A DNA stretch of 9,308 nucleotides from an uncultured Oscillospiraceae bacterium (GCA_900757695.1 CAAEOU010000133.1:1-9308), one strand, 5' to 3'; positions 1 to 7,155 are shown, counted from the stretch's first letter. A program made the numbers and translations. The notes: generated from the letters alone by a model not told the origin.

Positions 1-1037
1 GTATCCCCCTTTGCAACATACTCTCCCAGACCCTCCGGGCAGTATACACTGTCATCCCCAAAGGCACGGGCCAGCATCATCCGGCCTACAGCGTTCCGGA
101 AATGGGTCTCATCATAGAAGTACCGGGGATCATAGCTCACAGAGCTTAGCGTAAAATCCCAGTAATCCGTCACCTGCGCCAGCGCATTGCGGAACTGCGC
201 CTGCTGCTCCGGCGTATAATGGGCAAGATTCTCATAATAAAGCGGCGGGCAGTATACCGTCAGCCTGACGCCGTTTTCCTCGCACAGCGCCTTGATCTCC
301 ACCATGCGCTCCATGCACTGCTCCAGCGCATCCAGCGACTCACTGCCGGGGGGATAGTCCAAAAAGCCGCTATAAGCATCCCTGCCCAGATAGCTTTCAA
401 GATCCCCGATAGGCTCCACATCCCGGCGGCTCTTATCATAAGCTCCTGTGGTCTCGTCAAAGACCCGGTAGGACTGCTGGAGATAGGGATCCGTATCCCT
501 GCGCCGGAGCTTTTCCAGTCCAGTCCGGGGATCGGACAGCAGATACTTTCCATAGTAGACCAGCGGGCTGGAGCCGTCTGCCTGCCACGGCATACCATAG
601 GTCAGGGCACTGGGCTCCGTATCATAGGTCACGGCATCGTGGATATAGATGCTCACCACCAGATTCTTCACAGTATAGTGCTCGATCAGATAGCGGCTTA
701 GCTCCTCCACATCCTTCATGTCTGCCCCGTACATGACCATGTTGTAGAACTTGGCATCAAAATACTCGTTGAGCTGCTCCGTGGGATAGGAGCTGGTATT
801 GGAGGCCCCGATGATATAGGAGTCATATTCCTCATGATGCTGTTTGAGATATTCAAACTTTGCCACCCGGGGGTTCAGGGTCTCGTCATAGCTCCACCAC
901 TGGAAAAAACGGTCTCCAAAGGCACCAAAGGGATCCGTATAAAAGTTAAAAGCCATCACCGCCGCCGCCAGCAACAGCACTGTTCCAAAGAACAGGACAA
1001 GCCAGCACCGGGATGTGATTCTCTTTTTTCCTTCCAT
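1..1037 (-). CDS. Membrane-anchored SGNH hydrolase-like protein (DltD/AlgX-like role), 3' end outside window
   Basis: I read 345 codons without a stop from the ATG at 1037 to the window edge, so the C-terminus is missing. Residues 1-8 are basic (MEGKKRIT). Residues 11-30 are a hydrophobic signal anchor, followed by the N-F-Y-T-D-P-F-G motif that often opens this kind of extracytoplasmic SGNH protein. The nucleophile block is IIGASNTSSYP (76-85, Ser79 in G-A-S-N). The other catalytic pair is D-E-T-H (Asp309, His312), the usual D-x-x-H arrangement. The expected role is on the outer face of the membrane: an esterase or acyltransferase that completes O-acylation of a surface polymer, as DltD or AlgX/AlgJ do beside an MBOAT protein. 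The start is supported by AGGAGG (1047-1042) 4 nt upstream. This site overlaps the TAG stop of the MBOAT gene, so translation is probably coupled. The acceptor cannot be read from sequence. Confidence 0.8.
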   Translation of the reverse strand, partial: MEGKKRITSRCWLVLFFGTVLLLAAAVMAFNFYTDPFGAFGDRFFQWWSYDETLNPRVAKFEYLKQHHEEYDSYIIGASNTSSYPTEQLNEYFDAKFYNMVMYGADMKDVEELSRYLIEHYTVKNLVVSIYIHDAVTYDTEPSALTYGMPWQADGSSPLVYYGKYLLSDPRTGLEKLRRRDTDPYLQQSYRVFDETTGAYDKSRRDVEPIGDLESYLGRDAYSGFLDYPPGSESLDALEQCMERMVEIKALCEENGVRLTVYCPPLYYENLAHYTPEQQAQFRNALAQVTDYWDFTLSSVSYDPRYFYDETHFRNAVGRMMLARAFGDDSVYCPEGLGEYVAKGD

Positions 1038-1045
1038 GGCGCCTC

Positions 1046-2605
1046 CTAAAACTGCTTATAGATGAACTCGGCGGATATGGTACTGTCCCGGAGAATGCCG
1101 AATACCAGCAGCACCAGCAGCGGCACAAGGATTCCCAGCCACTGGATCAGGAGATTCTGTCGCTCCATGGCTTTGCGAATGGCAACCCCCTTTTCCTGTG
1201 CCCCTTCCACTGCAAGCAGCACCAGAACCCCCACAGCAACCACGGCAAGCTCCCGCCCGCCAAGACCCAGCTTCAGCAGGATTCCGTCCCGAAGCTGAGA
1301 CAGCTGTGGCCGGGAAACCGTAGTCCACAGCATGGAAAAGGCCGTCAGCAGTCTGGGTGCTCTGGAAACATAGCGGCCAATGAACACCAGAACCATGGTA
1401 CGAAGCATCTGGAATCCGTGGTACCAGCCCTCTTTGCCGGTGATCCCCAGCCGATTTTTCATCTTCACAAAAGTTCCGTCCAGCAGGAAGGCTCCTGTAA
1501 TCAGTGCGCCATTCCAGAAGCCGAAGAACACATAGCGGAAGTTGGCTCCATGCCAGATGCCGATGATGAAGTACACCGTAAAGGTGGCAATGGAGGTGGG
1601 GATGATCTTGCCCAGCTTGCCGCCGATCTTCCGGCGGGTGAGCTTCCCCAGCTTCCCCAGAGGCTTCGACAGGCTCATGGGATAGAACACATAGTCCCGC
1701 ATCCATGCGCCCAATGTAATATGCCAGCGCCTCCAATAGTCCGTGAGGCTGGTGGCAAAAATAGGTCTGCGGAAGTTCTCCACCACATGGATGCCAAACA
1801 TCTCTGCCACGCCCCGGGTGATGTCGATGCCCCCGGAGAAGTCAAAATACAGCTGGATGCAGTAAAACAGCACCCCGAAGGCAATTACAGCTCCACCGTA
1901 TTCCTCCGGCGTGGAAAACACCGTGCTTACCACCACTGAGGCTCGATCTGCCACCACCAGTTTCTTCAGGTAGCCCCACATGGCCAGCTGGATGCCGTAT
2001 TTCAGGTCGTCCGCCGTGATGGTTTTCCCCGCCGTCAGCTGGGGCGCCAGCTGGTCATACCGGCTGATGGGGCCCTGCACCATCTGGGGGAAAAAGGACA
2101 CAAACAGCAGGTATTTGAGGATGTTCCGCTGGGGCGGATATTTGTCCCGAAAGCAGTCGATCACATAGCCCACGCTCTGGAACATGTAAAAGGAAAGTCC
2201 CAGCGGCAGCACCAAATTCAGCTGTGGAAGCGCCGTTCCGGCTGCCTGATTGATGGCTCCGGCAGTAAAGTCCCAGTATTTCACCCCATAGAGCAATCCA
2301 AAGTTCAAAAGCACAGCGGCCAGCACCACCAGCCGCTTTTGATTTTTGATCTTTGCGCCGCCGACCTTCTTCTGCTCCGGCGGCAGACTCTTCCGCCGGG
2401 CATTGAGCCTGCCCAGCAAAAGTCCCGCACCATAGGTGCTAAGCCCCGTAAACAGCAGATACCACAGGCGGCTGATGCCCCCGGAGAGATAAAAGACGCA
2501 GCTGACCGCCAGCAGGACGCACCACCGCAGTTTCTGCGGCACAATGCGGTAGAGCAGCAGTCCCGCCGCCACCAGCAGGAGAAAGGGTACAGATGTAAAG
2601 CTCAT
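1046..2605 (-). CDS. MBOAT-family O-acyltransferase (DltB/AlgI-like)
   Basis: This is a 519-residue polytopic membrane protein with about ten or more hydrophobic segments. It carries the MBOAT hallmarks: LPLGLSFYMFQSVGYVID (133-150), FFPQMVQGPI (171-180), the signature WRRWHITLGAWMRDYVFYP (291-309), and the near-invariant catalytic His in IGIWHGANF (His352). The C-terminus, EFIYKQF, is typical of DltB/AlgI proteins, and the length is normal. DltB-like MBOATs take an acyl or aminoacyl group from a cytoplasmic phosphopantetheinyl carrier and pass it across the membrane for O-acylation of a polymer. The basic loop with repeated KLGK motifs (317-334) occurs in clostridial relatives as I recall them, so I do not treat it as unusual. 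The ATG lies 3 nt after the carrier-protein stop (TGA-TCC-ATG), with only a weak GGA upstream, so expression probably depends on coupling. Family confidence is high; the transferred group is unknown. Confidence 0.93.
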   Translation of the reverse strand: MSFTSVPFLLLVAAGLLLYRIVPQKLRWCVLLAVSCVFYLSGGISRLWYLLFTGLSTYGAGLLLGRLNARRKSLPPEQKKVGGAKIKNQKRLVVLAAVLLNFGLLYGVKYWDFTAGAINQAAGTALPQLNLVLPLGLSFYMFQSVGYVIDCFRDKYPPQRNILKYLLFVSFFPQMVQGPISRYDQLAPQLTAGKTITADDLKYGIQLAMWGYLKKLVVADRASVVVSTVFSTPEEYGGAVIAFGVLFYCIQLYFDFSGGIDITRGVAEMFGIHVVENFRRPIFATSLTDYWRRWHITLGAWMRDYVFYPMSLSKPLGKLGKLTRRKIGGKLGKIIPTSIATFTVYFIIGIWHGANFRYVFFGFWNGALITGAFLLDGTFVKMKNRLGITGKEGWYHGFQMLRTMVLVFIGRYVSRAPRLLTAFSMLWTTVSRPQLSQLRDGILLKLGLGGRELAVVAVGVLVLLAVEGAQEKGVAIRKAMERQNLLIQWLGILVPLLVLLVFGILRDSTISAEFIYKQF

Positions 2606-2608
2606 GGA

Positions 2609-2839
2609 TCACATCCGACTCTCGATCAGCTCCAGCATGGCCTCCAGCGAGTTAAAGTTCTCCGGCAGGAGATCCTCCACGTTCAGCTCCACCTCGAACT
2701 CGTCCATGATCTCCGAGACGATGGTGACGATGTCCAGAGATTCCAGAATGCCATCGTCAATGAGGGCCGTCTCCTGCTGGAAATCCACCCCGGGGCAGGT
2801 CTCCGTCAAGATCTTTAAGAGTTTTTCCTGATTATCCAT
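2609..2839 (-). CDS. Acyl/aminoacyl carrier protein (DltC-like)
   Basis: This is a 76-residue acidic protein. The motif DDGILESLDIV (28-38) holds the phosphopantetheine attachment Ser34, and the EIMDEFEVEL helix follows as in acyl carrier proteins and DltC. An in-frame upstream extension to 2884 is possible. I chose the ATG at 2839 because AAAGGA (about 2853-2848) lies at normal spacing upstream, and the product then starts MDNQEKLLKIL, the usual length and first helix of a carrier. The upstream GNAT stop (2847-2845) sits inside this ribosome-binding region, and the MBOAT ATG follows 3 nt after this gene's stop, so all three are tightly coupled. Its role is to carry the group activated by the adjacent ligase to the MBOAT. 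Modification by a phosphopantetheinyl transferase is needed, and none is encoded here. Confidence 0.92.
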   Translation of the reverse strand: MDNQEKLLKILTETCPGVDFQQETALIDDGILESLDIVTIVSEIMDEFEVELNVEDLLPENFNSLEAMLELIESRM

Positions 2840-2844
2840 TGATT

Positions 2845-3612
2845 TCATCCTTTCTGATTCAGCAGCCAGACCACGGAGGTCCATCCGTCCGGCCGAAAGC
2901 CCAGAGATTCATAGAGCCGGATGGCCCCTTCATTATATTCGCGCACCCAGAGCACGACCCGGGCATAGCCCTGCTGCCGCAGGAACGCCCCAATGAGCTT
3001 TTTTGCAATGCCCTGCCGCCGCAGGGCCGAGTCCACCGCCAGCTGCCGGAGCTCATTTCCCGCAGTCACCAGCACGCCTCCGCGGGTCATAAAAATTCTC
3101 CCCTGGGCCGCGTCCCGCTTTAGCTCCGCCGGGGTGGGCAGGCAGCTGAAAAGCGGGTCAAAGGCCCCCAGCAGCCGCCGGATTTCCGTACAGTCCGATT
3201 CCCCGGCCAAATAGGCCGCTCCATCCTCAGGAGCTGATTGCAGGGGCCCGGCAGGCCGGGTCATCCGCAGACGGTCAAACTGCCGCCGGAATCCCAGTTC
3301 CTCCCACACAGGCTCCATGGCCCGGAGGTCTGCATCCCGGGGACGGGAGGCCACCTCCAGCACCACCGGCATATCCATGGGTTCCAACGGCGGGAGCACC
3401 GCGTCCCGCTGCCGGGAAAAATAGAGCTGCCAGTGGGCTTCCCGCCGCCACAGCAGGTACAGTCCGCCGGGAAATTCCTGTACATACAGCGCCCCATGGG
3501 CGATGGCAAACAGGTATTCCTCTTTTTTCTGTACTGCGTTGGTGACAACACCGGGGCGCAGCTGGGCGGAGAGAAGCGGCGAGAGCTCGTTATAGTCCGT
3601 TATGTTCCGCAT
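2845..3612 (-). CDS. GNAT-family acyltransferase, apparently with a degenerate N-terminal GNAT-like half
   Basis: The product is 255 residues. Its C-terminal half is a recognisable GNAT domain: motif A is QLAVDSALRRQGIAKKLIGA (about 190-209), where RRQGIA is the pyrophosphate-binding R/Q-x-x-G-x-G/A loop. Motif B is YNEGAIRLYESLGF (226-239). The N-terminal 120 residues have no acetyl-CoA loop, but they end in WEELGF...RLRMTRPA. That resembles the tail of a second, degenerate GNAT fold, as in tandem-GNAT enzymes; this part is inference. Two ATGs stand in tandem (3615 and 3612). The second gives better spacing from AGGA in GCAGGAAT. The start overlaps the ligase gene's end by 23 nt, so it is translated as part of the operon. 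GNAT genes are not standard members of dlt operons. The enzyme may acylate the amino group of the activated amino acid, the polymer, or a precursor. No substrate can be assigned. Confidence 0.85.
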   Translation of the reverse strand: MRNITDYNELSPLLSAQLRPGVVTNAVQKKEEYLFAIAHGALYVQEFPGGLYLLWRREAHWQLYFSRQRDAVLPPLEPMDMPVVLEVASRPRDADLRAMEPVWEELGFRRQFDRLRMTRPAGPLQSAPEDGAAYLAGESDCTEIRRLLGAFDPLFSCLPTPAELKRDAAQGRIFMTRGGVLVTAGNELRQLAVDSALRRQGIAKKLIGAFLRQQGYARVVLWVREYNEGAIRLYESLGFRPDGWTSVVWLLNQKG

Positions 3613-5113
3613 CATATTCCTGCTTTAATGCCTTTCTGTCGATTTTTCCGTTGGCATTGTGGGGGAGCTGCTGCTTCTGCCGGTAGATATTTGGAAGCAT
3701 ATACCGAGGCAGGATGCCCCGCAGGGACACTGCCAGCGTCTTACTGTCCATCTCCCCGGCGTAGACGCAGATGATCTTATCCCGTCCGGGGTCAAAGAGA
3801 CATATGGCCTCCTGGATCTCCGAAAGGCTCGACAGCGCTGTTTCGATCTCTCCCAGCTCGATCCGGTAACCGGCATGCTTGATCTGCCCGTCCTTCCGGG
3901 ATCGGAATACCAGCTCTCCCCGTTCATTTTCCACGGCGATATCCCCGGTACGATACATCCGATCCGAATACCAAGGATTCATGGGACTTTGTGGAAAGGC
4001 CGCAGCCGTCTTGTCCCAGTCACCGTAATAGCCCTGAGCCAGTCCGCTGCCCCGAACACAAATCTCCCCGGGCTCCCCGGGTCGGGCCGGCGTGCCGTCC
4101 TCCCGCAGCAGGATCACCTGCATATTCTCGCAGGCAACTCCAATTGGAATGGGCTCCGTATCCGCAAATTCCCGATGGATGGGGAAATAGCAGCAGTCCA
4201 CCGTCACCTCGGTGGGGCCGTAGAGATTCACAAATTCCGCCTCCGGCAGCGCCTTCCGCCAGAGGTTCAGCTGCCGGGCCTGCAAAGCCTCGCCGCCAAT
4301 GCGCACCTTCCGAACGGTTTTGGGGGGGTGCTTCTGAAGCACCCCGGAATTAGCCACCAGATGGAAGGCAGAGGTGGCCCAGTTCAGGCTGTTGATGTGC
4401 TGCTCCTCCAGCCGCTGCACCAGCAGCATAGGGAAGGAAAAGCACTTCTGGGGCAGAATATCCACCGATGCGCCGGTCTTCAGCGCCGGGTAGATATCCT
4501 TCACCGACAGGTCAAAGAAGAAGGGCGCCTGATTGCCGGCTCGATCCCCCTCCCGGACGTCCACGGCCTCCACATACCAGTCTGTAAAATCGATCACCGC
4601 ACGATGGGATACCACAATGCCCTTTGGATCTCCGGTGGAGCCGGAGGTAAAGATCACATAGGCCGGATCCACATCCAGCACCTGCCGCCGCCGGGCATCC
4701 AGAAGTCCCGGGTCGGTCTCGCCCTTCAGGCAGTCCTCTACCCGAAGCATCGGATAGTCCCCCAGCTGTTCTGTCAGCTTCCGCTGCTTTTCCTGATAGA
4801 GCACCGCAGCGGGCTCCAGCTGCCCCAGCACCCGCTGCATCCGGGACTGGGGCATTTTCTCGTCCACGGGCACATAATAGCACCCACCGGCCAGCACCCC
4901 CAGCATCGCCGTCAGGGTCATAACGCTCCGGTCCGCCAGTACCGCCACCGGACGGTTTGCCCCGGGGACTGCCTGTGCCAGCGCCGTACCAATGGCACGG
5001 CTCCGCTGATTCAGCCCCCAAAAGGTCACGGACTCACGCTCATCGGAGAATGCGATCTTGTCCCCCAGCCGCCGGGCTGTATGTTCCAGATATTCCAACA
5101 GATTTTTCTGCAT
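3590..5113 (-). CDS. DltA-like amino acid adenylating ligase (AMP-binding), non-canonical specificity residue
   Basis: The product is 507 residues from the chosen ATG. An in-frame TTG at 5140 would add 9 residues, but it lies only about 11 nt after the predicted transcription start. The ATG at 5113 has GAGGACAGGG upstream, and the product then begins MQKNLLEYLEHTA, as relatives do. All adenylation core motifs are present (numbers from the TTG reading; subtract 9): A3 VIFTSGSTGDPKG (162-174), A4 PFFFDLSVKDIYP (206-218), A5 NLYGPTEVT (305-313), A7 YRTGD (396-400), A8 SRKDGQIKHAGYRIELGEIE (414-433), and the A10 lysine in NANGKIDR (Lys499). The A4 segment is very DltA-like. At the place where DltA has F-C-G-E, this protein has I-G-G-E (281-284), so the Cys linked to D-alanine selectivity is Gly. 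It should activate an amino acid with ATP and load it on the neighbouring carrier protein. The exact amino acid is unresolved. Confidence 0.92.
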   Translation of the reverse strand: MQKNLLEYLEHTARRLGDKIAFSDERESVTFWGLNQRSRAIGTALAQAVPGANRPVAVLADRSVMTLTAMLGVLAGGCYYVPVDEKMPQSRMQRVLGQLEPAAVLYQEKQRKLTEQLGDYPMLRVEDCLKGETDPGLLDARRRQVLDVDPAYVIFTSGSTGDPKGIVVSHRAVIDFTDWYVEAVDVREGDRAGNQAPFFFDLSVKDIYPALKTGASVDILPQKCFSFPMLLVQRLEEQHINSLNWATSAFHLVANSGVLQKHPPKTVRKVRIGGEALQARQLNLWRKALPEAEFVNLYGPTEVTVDCCYFPIHREFADTEPIPIGVACENMQVILLREDGTPARPGEPGEICVRGSGLAQGYYGDWDKTAAAFPQSPMNPWYSDRMYRTGDIAVENERGELVFRSRKDGQIKHAGYRIELGEIETALSSLSEIQEAICLFDPGRDKIICVYAGEMDSKTLAVSLRGILPRYMLPNIYRQKQQLPHNANGKIDRKALKQEYDAEHNGL

Positions 5114-5157
5114 ATTCCCTGTCCTCGCGTCATTTTTCAAGCAGCTTGTTCCGGGTC

Positions 5158-5187
5158 ATTATACAGCGCCGGGCACAGCCTTGTCAA
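5158..5187 (-). promoter_or_regulatory. Consensus sigma-A-type promoter for the dlt-like operon
   Basis: On the minus strand, TTGACA (5187-5182) is followed after 18 bp by TATAAT (5163-5158), with TG directly before the -10. Both hexamers are perfect consensus. Initiation is expected near 5151, giving a leader of about 38 nt to the ATG at 5113. The spacer is 1 bp longer than optimal. No riboswitch or T-box would fit in this leader. The -35 box follows immediately after the hairpin that ends the upstream MATE transcript. Confidence 0.85.
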
Positions 5188-5228
5188 GCAAAGGAGGCCG
5201 CCGCAGCAAGTCGCCGCAGCAGCCTCCT
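5185..5228 (-). terminator. Hairpin terminator after the MATE gene
   Basis: On the minus strand, the outer arms AGGAGGC (5228-5222) and GCCTCCT (5198-5192) pair. The stem continues inward through GC-rich CTGC/GCGGC sequence with several G-T wobbles, leaving a small loop near 5207-5213. It begins 12 nt after the MATE stop. The following T run is short and interrupted (TTTGCTTG), so termination strength is uncertain. The hairpin itself is clear. The end of the T run overlaps the -35 box of the next operon. Confidence 0.6.
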
Positions 5229-5240
5229 GATCCAATTTTA

Positions 5241-6614
5241 TCAGGTCAAATTGTTGATCCAGATACCCTTTTTCACCAGATACAGCCCAACGCCTGTTTT
5301 CAGTGCGTCTACGATCTGCACCACCGCATACATCCCGATCAGTGGAATACCGGTAAAGTGGGCCAGAATAAAGGCCGTGGACAGGTTCAATACCCACAGG
5401 GACACACTGTCAAACAGGAACGTCAGCATGGTCTTTCCCCCGGAGCGCAAGGTAAAATAGCAGCTGTTGTAAAGCCCTCTTGCAGTGAGGAACGTGGCAT
5501 CCAGCCACAAAAGGTTCCGGGCCAGCGTGCGGATCTCCTCCGTGGTGTTGTAGATTCGAGGAAAGAAGGGTGCGGAAATGGCCAGCAGCACCGCCGCCCC
5601 CAGACAGAGTACAGCCCCAAAGGCCGTCATCTTCCGGTTGGTATCCACCGCCTGTTCAAACTCCCCTGCCCCCAGCTCCTGGCCCACCATAATGGAAATG
5701 GCCGTTCCCATGGCCAGTACCGCCATGGAAAAGAAGTTGTTGACGGTGCTGGAAATGTTATAGGCCGCCACTGCGTCAAGGCCCCGGGTGGAGTAGCACT
5801 GGACAATGAGGGTAGTGCCAAGGGACCACATGAGCTCATTGACCATCAGAGGCATGCCCTTGATGGTAACCTCCTTCGCCAGCTCCAGCGGCACCCGCAT
5901 GGTCCGGTAGACGCCCGTAAGATAGGGGAACTTATCCCTTCGCACCTTGGCATAGATCAGGATAAAGGCCAGCTCCGCAAACCGGGAGATCACTGTGGCA
6001 ATGGCCGCACCGGCCACCCCCAGCTTCGGTGCGCCGAACTTGCCGAAGATTAAAATGTAATTAAAGCACATGTTCACCAGCACTGCCAGTGTGCTGGCCT
6101 TCATGGGAATGGCCGTCTCCCCGGTCTCCCGCATGGTGGAGGAATACATCTGGACGATGGCAAAGGGGATCAGCCCCACCATCATCACTTCAAGATATGT
6201 CTTTCCGTAGCCCAGCGTAGCCTCCAAATCGCCGCCGGAGCCTGTATCCGTCAGGAACAGCCGAATCAGCGGCTCCCGAAAGAACCAGAAGATGCCCATG
6301 GCAAGGATCGTAATAATCCCGGTGGTAATGACCTTGTAGCGGAATACACTTCTGACCTTTTCCTGATCGCCCTTTCCAAAGTACTGGGCACAGAAAATCC
6401 CGGCCCCGGACAGGCATCCGAAAATGCACAGCTGGAAGATAAACAGCAGCTGATTGGTGATGGCAACGCCGGACATCTGTTCGGTGCCCACCTGTCCCAC
6501 CATAATATTATCCAGCAGGCCCACAAAGTTGGTGATGCCCTGCTGGATTACAATTGGGATCATGACCTTCAATACCCGGCTGTAGAACCTGCGATCTCCG
6601 ATATACTTCCCCAC
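5241..6614 (-). CDS. MATE-family efflux transporter
   Basis: This is a 457-residue polytopic protein of normal MATE length, with about twelve hydrophobic helices in two homologous halves. Near the N-terminus, IPIVIQQGITNFVGLLDNIM and VGQVG match the first-helix signature of clostridial MATE proteins. The mid-region motif SSTMRETGETAIPM and the start of the second half, GMPLMVNELMWSLG, also fit. Such proteins export drugs or metabolites by Na+ or H+ antiport; the substrate cannot be predicted. An in-frame ATG-ATG at 6635 would give seven more residues. I prefer the GTG at 6614 because AAAGGAGT (6628-6621) stands 6 nt upstream of it, while the ATGs lie only about 7 nt from the predicted transcription start and have no ribosome site. 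The GTG start also gives MGKYIGDRRFY, the typical family start. It appears to be a single-gene unit bounded by a promoter and a hairpin. Confidence 0.93.
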   Translation of the reverse strand: MGKYIGDRRFYSRVLKVMIPIVIQQGITNFVGLLDNIMVGQVGTEQMSGVAITNQLLFIFQLCIFGCLSGAGIFCAQYFGKGDQEKVRSVFRYKVITTGIITILAMGIFWFFREPLIRLFLTDTGSGGDLEATLGYGKTYLEVMMVGLIPFAIVQMYSSTMRETGETAIPMKASTLAVLVNMCFNYILIFGKFGAPKLGVAGAAIATVISRFAELAFILIYAKVRRDKFPYLTGVYRTMRVPLELAKEVTIKGMPLMVNELMWSLGTTLIVQCYSTRGLDAVAAYNISSTVNNFFSMAVLAMGTAISIMVGQELGAGEFEQAVDTNRKMTAFGAVLCLGAAVLLAISAPFFPRIYNTTEEIRTLARNLLWLDATFLTARGLYNSCYFTLRSGGKTMLTFLFDSVSLWVLNLSTAFILAHFTGIPLIGMYAVVQIVDALKTGVGLYLVKKGIWINNLT

Positions 6615-6648
6615 AAAAATACTCCTTTGCATCATGGAATGTCAGCCG

Positions 6649-6677
6649 ATTATAGCATACCCCCCGGGAATCTTCAA
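6649..6677 (-). promoter_or_regulatory. Extended -10 promoter of the MATE gene
   Basis: On the minus strand, TTGAAG (6677-6672) is followed by a 17-bp spacer and TATAAT (6654-6649). The bases before the -10 are TGC, which makes an extended TGnTATAAT. Initiation near 6642 places the first ATGs almost at the RNA end and so supports the GTG start at 6614, with a leader of about 28 nt. Confidence 0.75.
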
Positions 6678-6678
6678 G

Positions 6679-6698
6679 TCCGATTTCGGATAATCCGG
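6679..6698. promoter_or_regulatory. Overlapping inverted repeats just upstream of the MATE -35 box (possible operator)
   Basis: On the plus strand, TCCGA-TT-TCGGA (6679-6690) is an inverted repeat. It overlaps a second one, CGGAT-A-ATCCG (6687-6697), that shares the central CGGA. The pair ends 1 bp from the -35 hexamer and lies between the deformylase stop and the MATE promoter. The position would suit a transcription-factor site. Alternatively, it is a weak RNA hairpin after the deformylase gene, but there is no T run for an intrinsic terminator. The arms are only 5 bp, so chance is possible. Confidence 0.35.
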
Positions 6699-6703
6699 TT
6701 CAA

Positions 6704-7114
6704 TCAGATGATGGTTCCCTGAAAATGATCCATCTCGTGCTGGATGATCTGGGCGGGATAGCCCATAAACAGCCGCTCCTGGGGCTGAAAATGCTCATCG
6801 AGATAAGCGACTCGGATCTTCTGATAGCGCCGTGCAGGGCGCTCCCCCTCGTGACACAGGCAGCCCTCCTCCGTTGAATATGCCCCTTCCCGGCTAAGGA
6901 TCTTGGGATTGACCATAGTCAGCATCATGGGCCCTGCCATGCACACCAGAATGCACTTGTTGACTCCGATCATATTGGCCGCCATGCCCACACAGCGGTC
7001 CTCGTTGGCCTTCAGGGTGTCCTGAAGATCCCGAATCACCTGTGCATCCAGCACCGTGGCGGGCTCCGACTTTTTGGACAGGAACAGAATATCGTGAATA
7101 ATGGGCTTTACCAT
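6704..7114 (-). CDS. def: Peptide deformylase, short (136 aa) clostridial type
   Basis: It removes the formyl group from the N-terminal Met of nascent proteins, using a bound divalent metal (usually iron). The three deformylase motifs are present: motif I as GMAANMIG (43-50), motif II as EGCLC (83-87, metal ligand Cys85), and motif III as QHEMDH (125-130, with His126 and His130 as ligands and Glu127 catalytic). Motif I ends AAN where classical enzymes have AAQ. Motif II has Cys87 where Ser is usual. As I recall, the Asn variant is common in short Firmicutes enzymes, while the Cys is less familiar. The length is that of these short forms; classical bacterial enzymes have about 165 or more residues. 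The ATG at 7114 has AAAGGAG upstream with good spacing. It could be a second deformylase beside a housekeeping copy elsewhere, which the window cannot show. Confidence 0.92.
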   Translation of the reverse strand: MVKPIIHDILFLSKKSEPATVLDAQVIRDLQDTLKANEDRCVGMAANMIGVNKCILVCMAGPMMLTMVNPKILSREGAYSTEEGCLCHEGERPARRYQKIRVAYLDEHFQPQERLFMGYPAQIIQHEMDHFQGTII

Positions 7115-7155
7115 AAACTCGTCTCCTTTGTTTCACTGGGATGTTACTTCCCAAC

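Noticed and set aside
219..701. Plus-strand open frame of 160 codons
   Set aside because: It lies opposite the SGNH gene, whose minus frame carries the membrane anchor and the Ser and D-x-x-H motifs. This frame shows no recognisable family.
5114..5140. TTG start for the ligase, nine residues upstream
   Set aside because: It sits about 11 nt from the predicted transcription start and has no good ribosome site. The ATG at 5113 has one and fits family N-termini.
3659..5230. Plus-strand open frame of 523 codons opposite the ligase gene
   Set aside because: It is antisense to a clear AMP-binding enzyme with all core motifs. Its translation is rich in Pro, His and Gln with no domain, as expected of an antisense frame in GC-rich coding DNA.
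5114..5240. A DltX-like small membrane peptide or a riboswitch before the ligase gene
   Set aside because: The predicted leader is only about 38 nt, and the rest of the gap holds the promoter and the MATE hairpin. There is no room for either.
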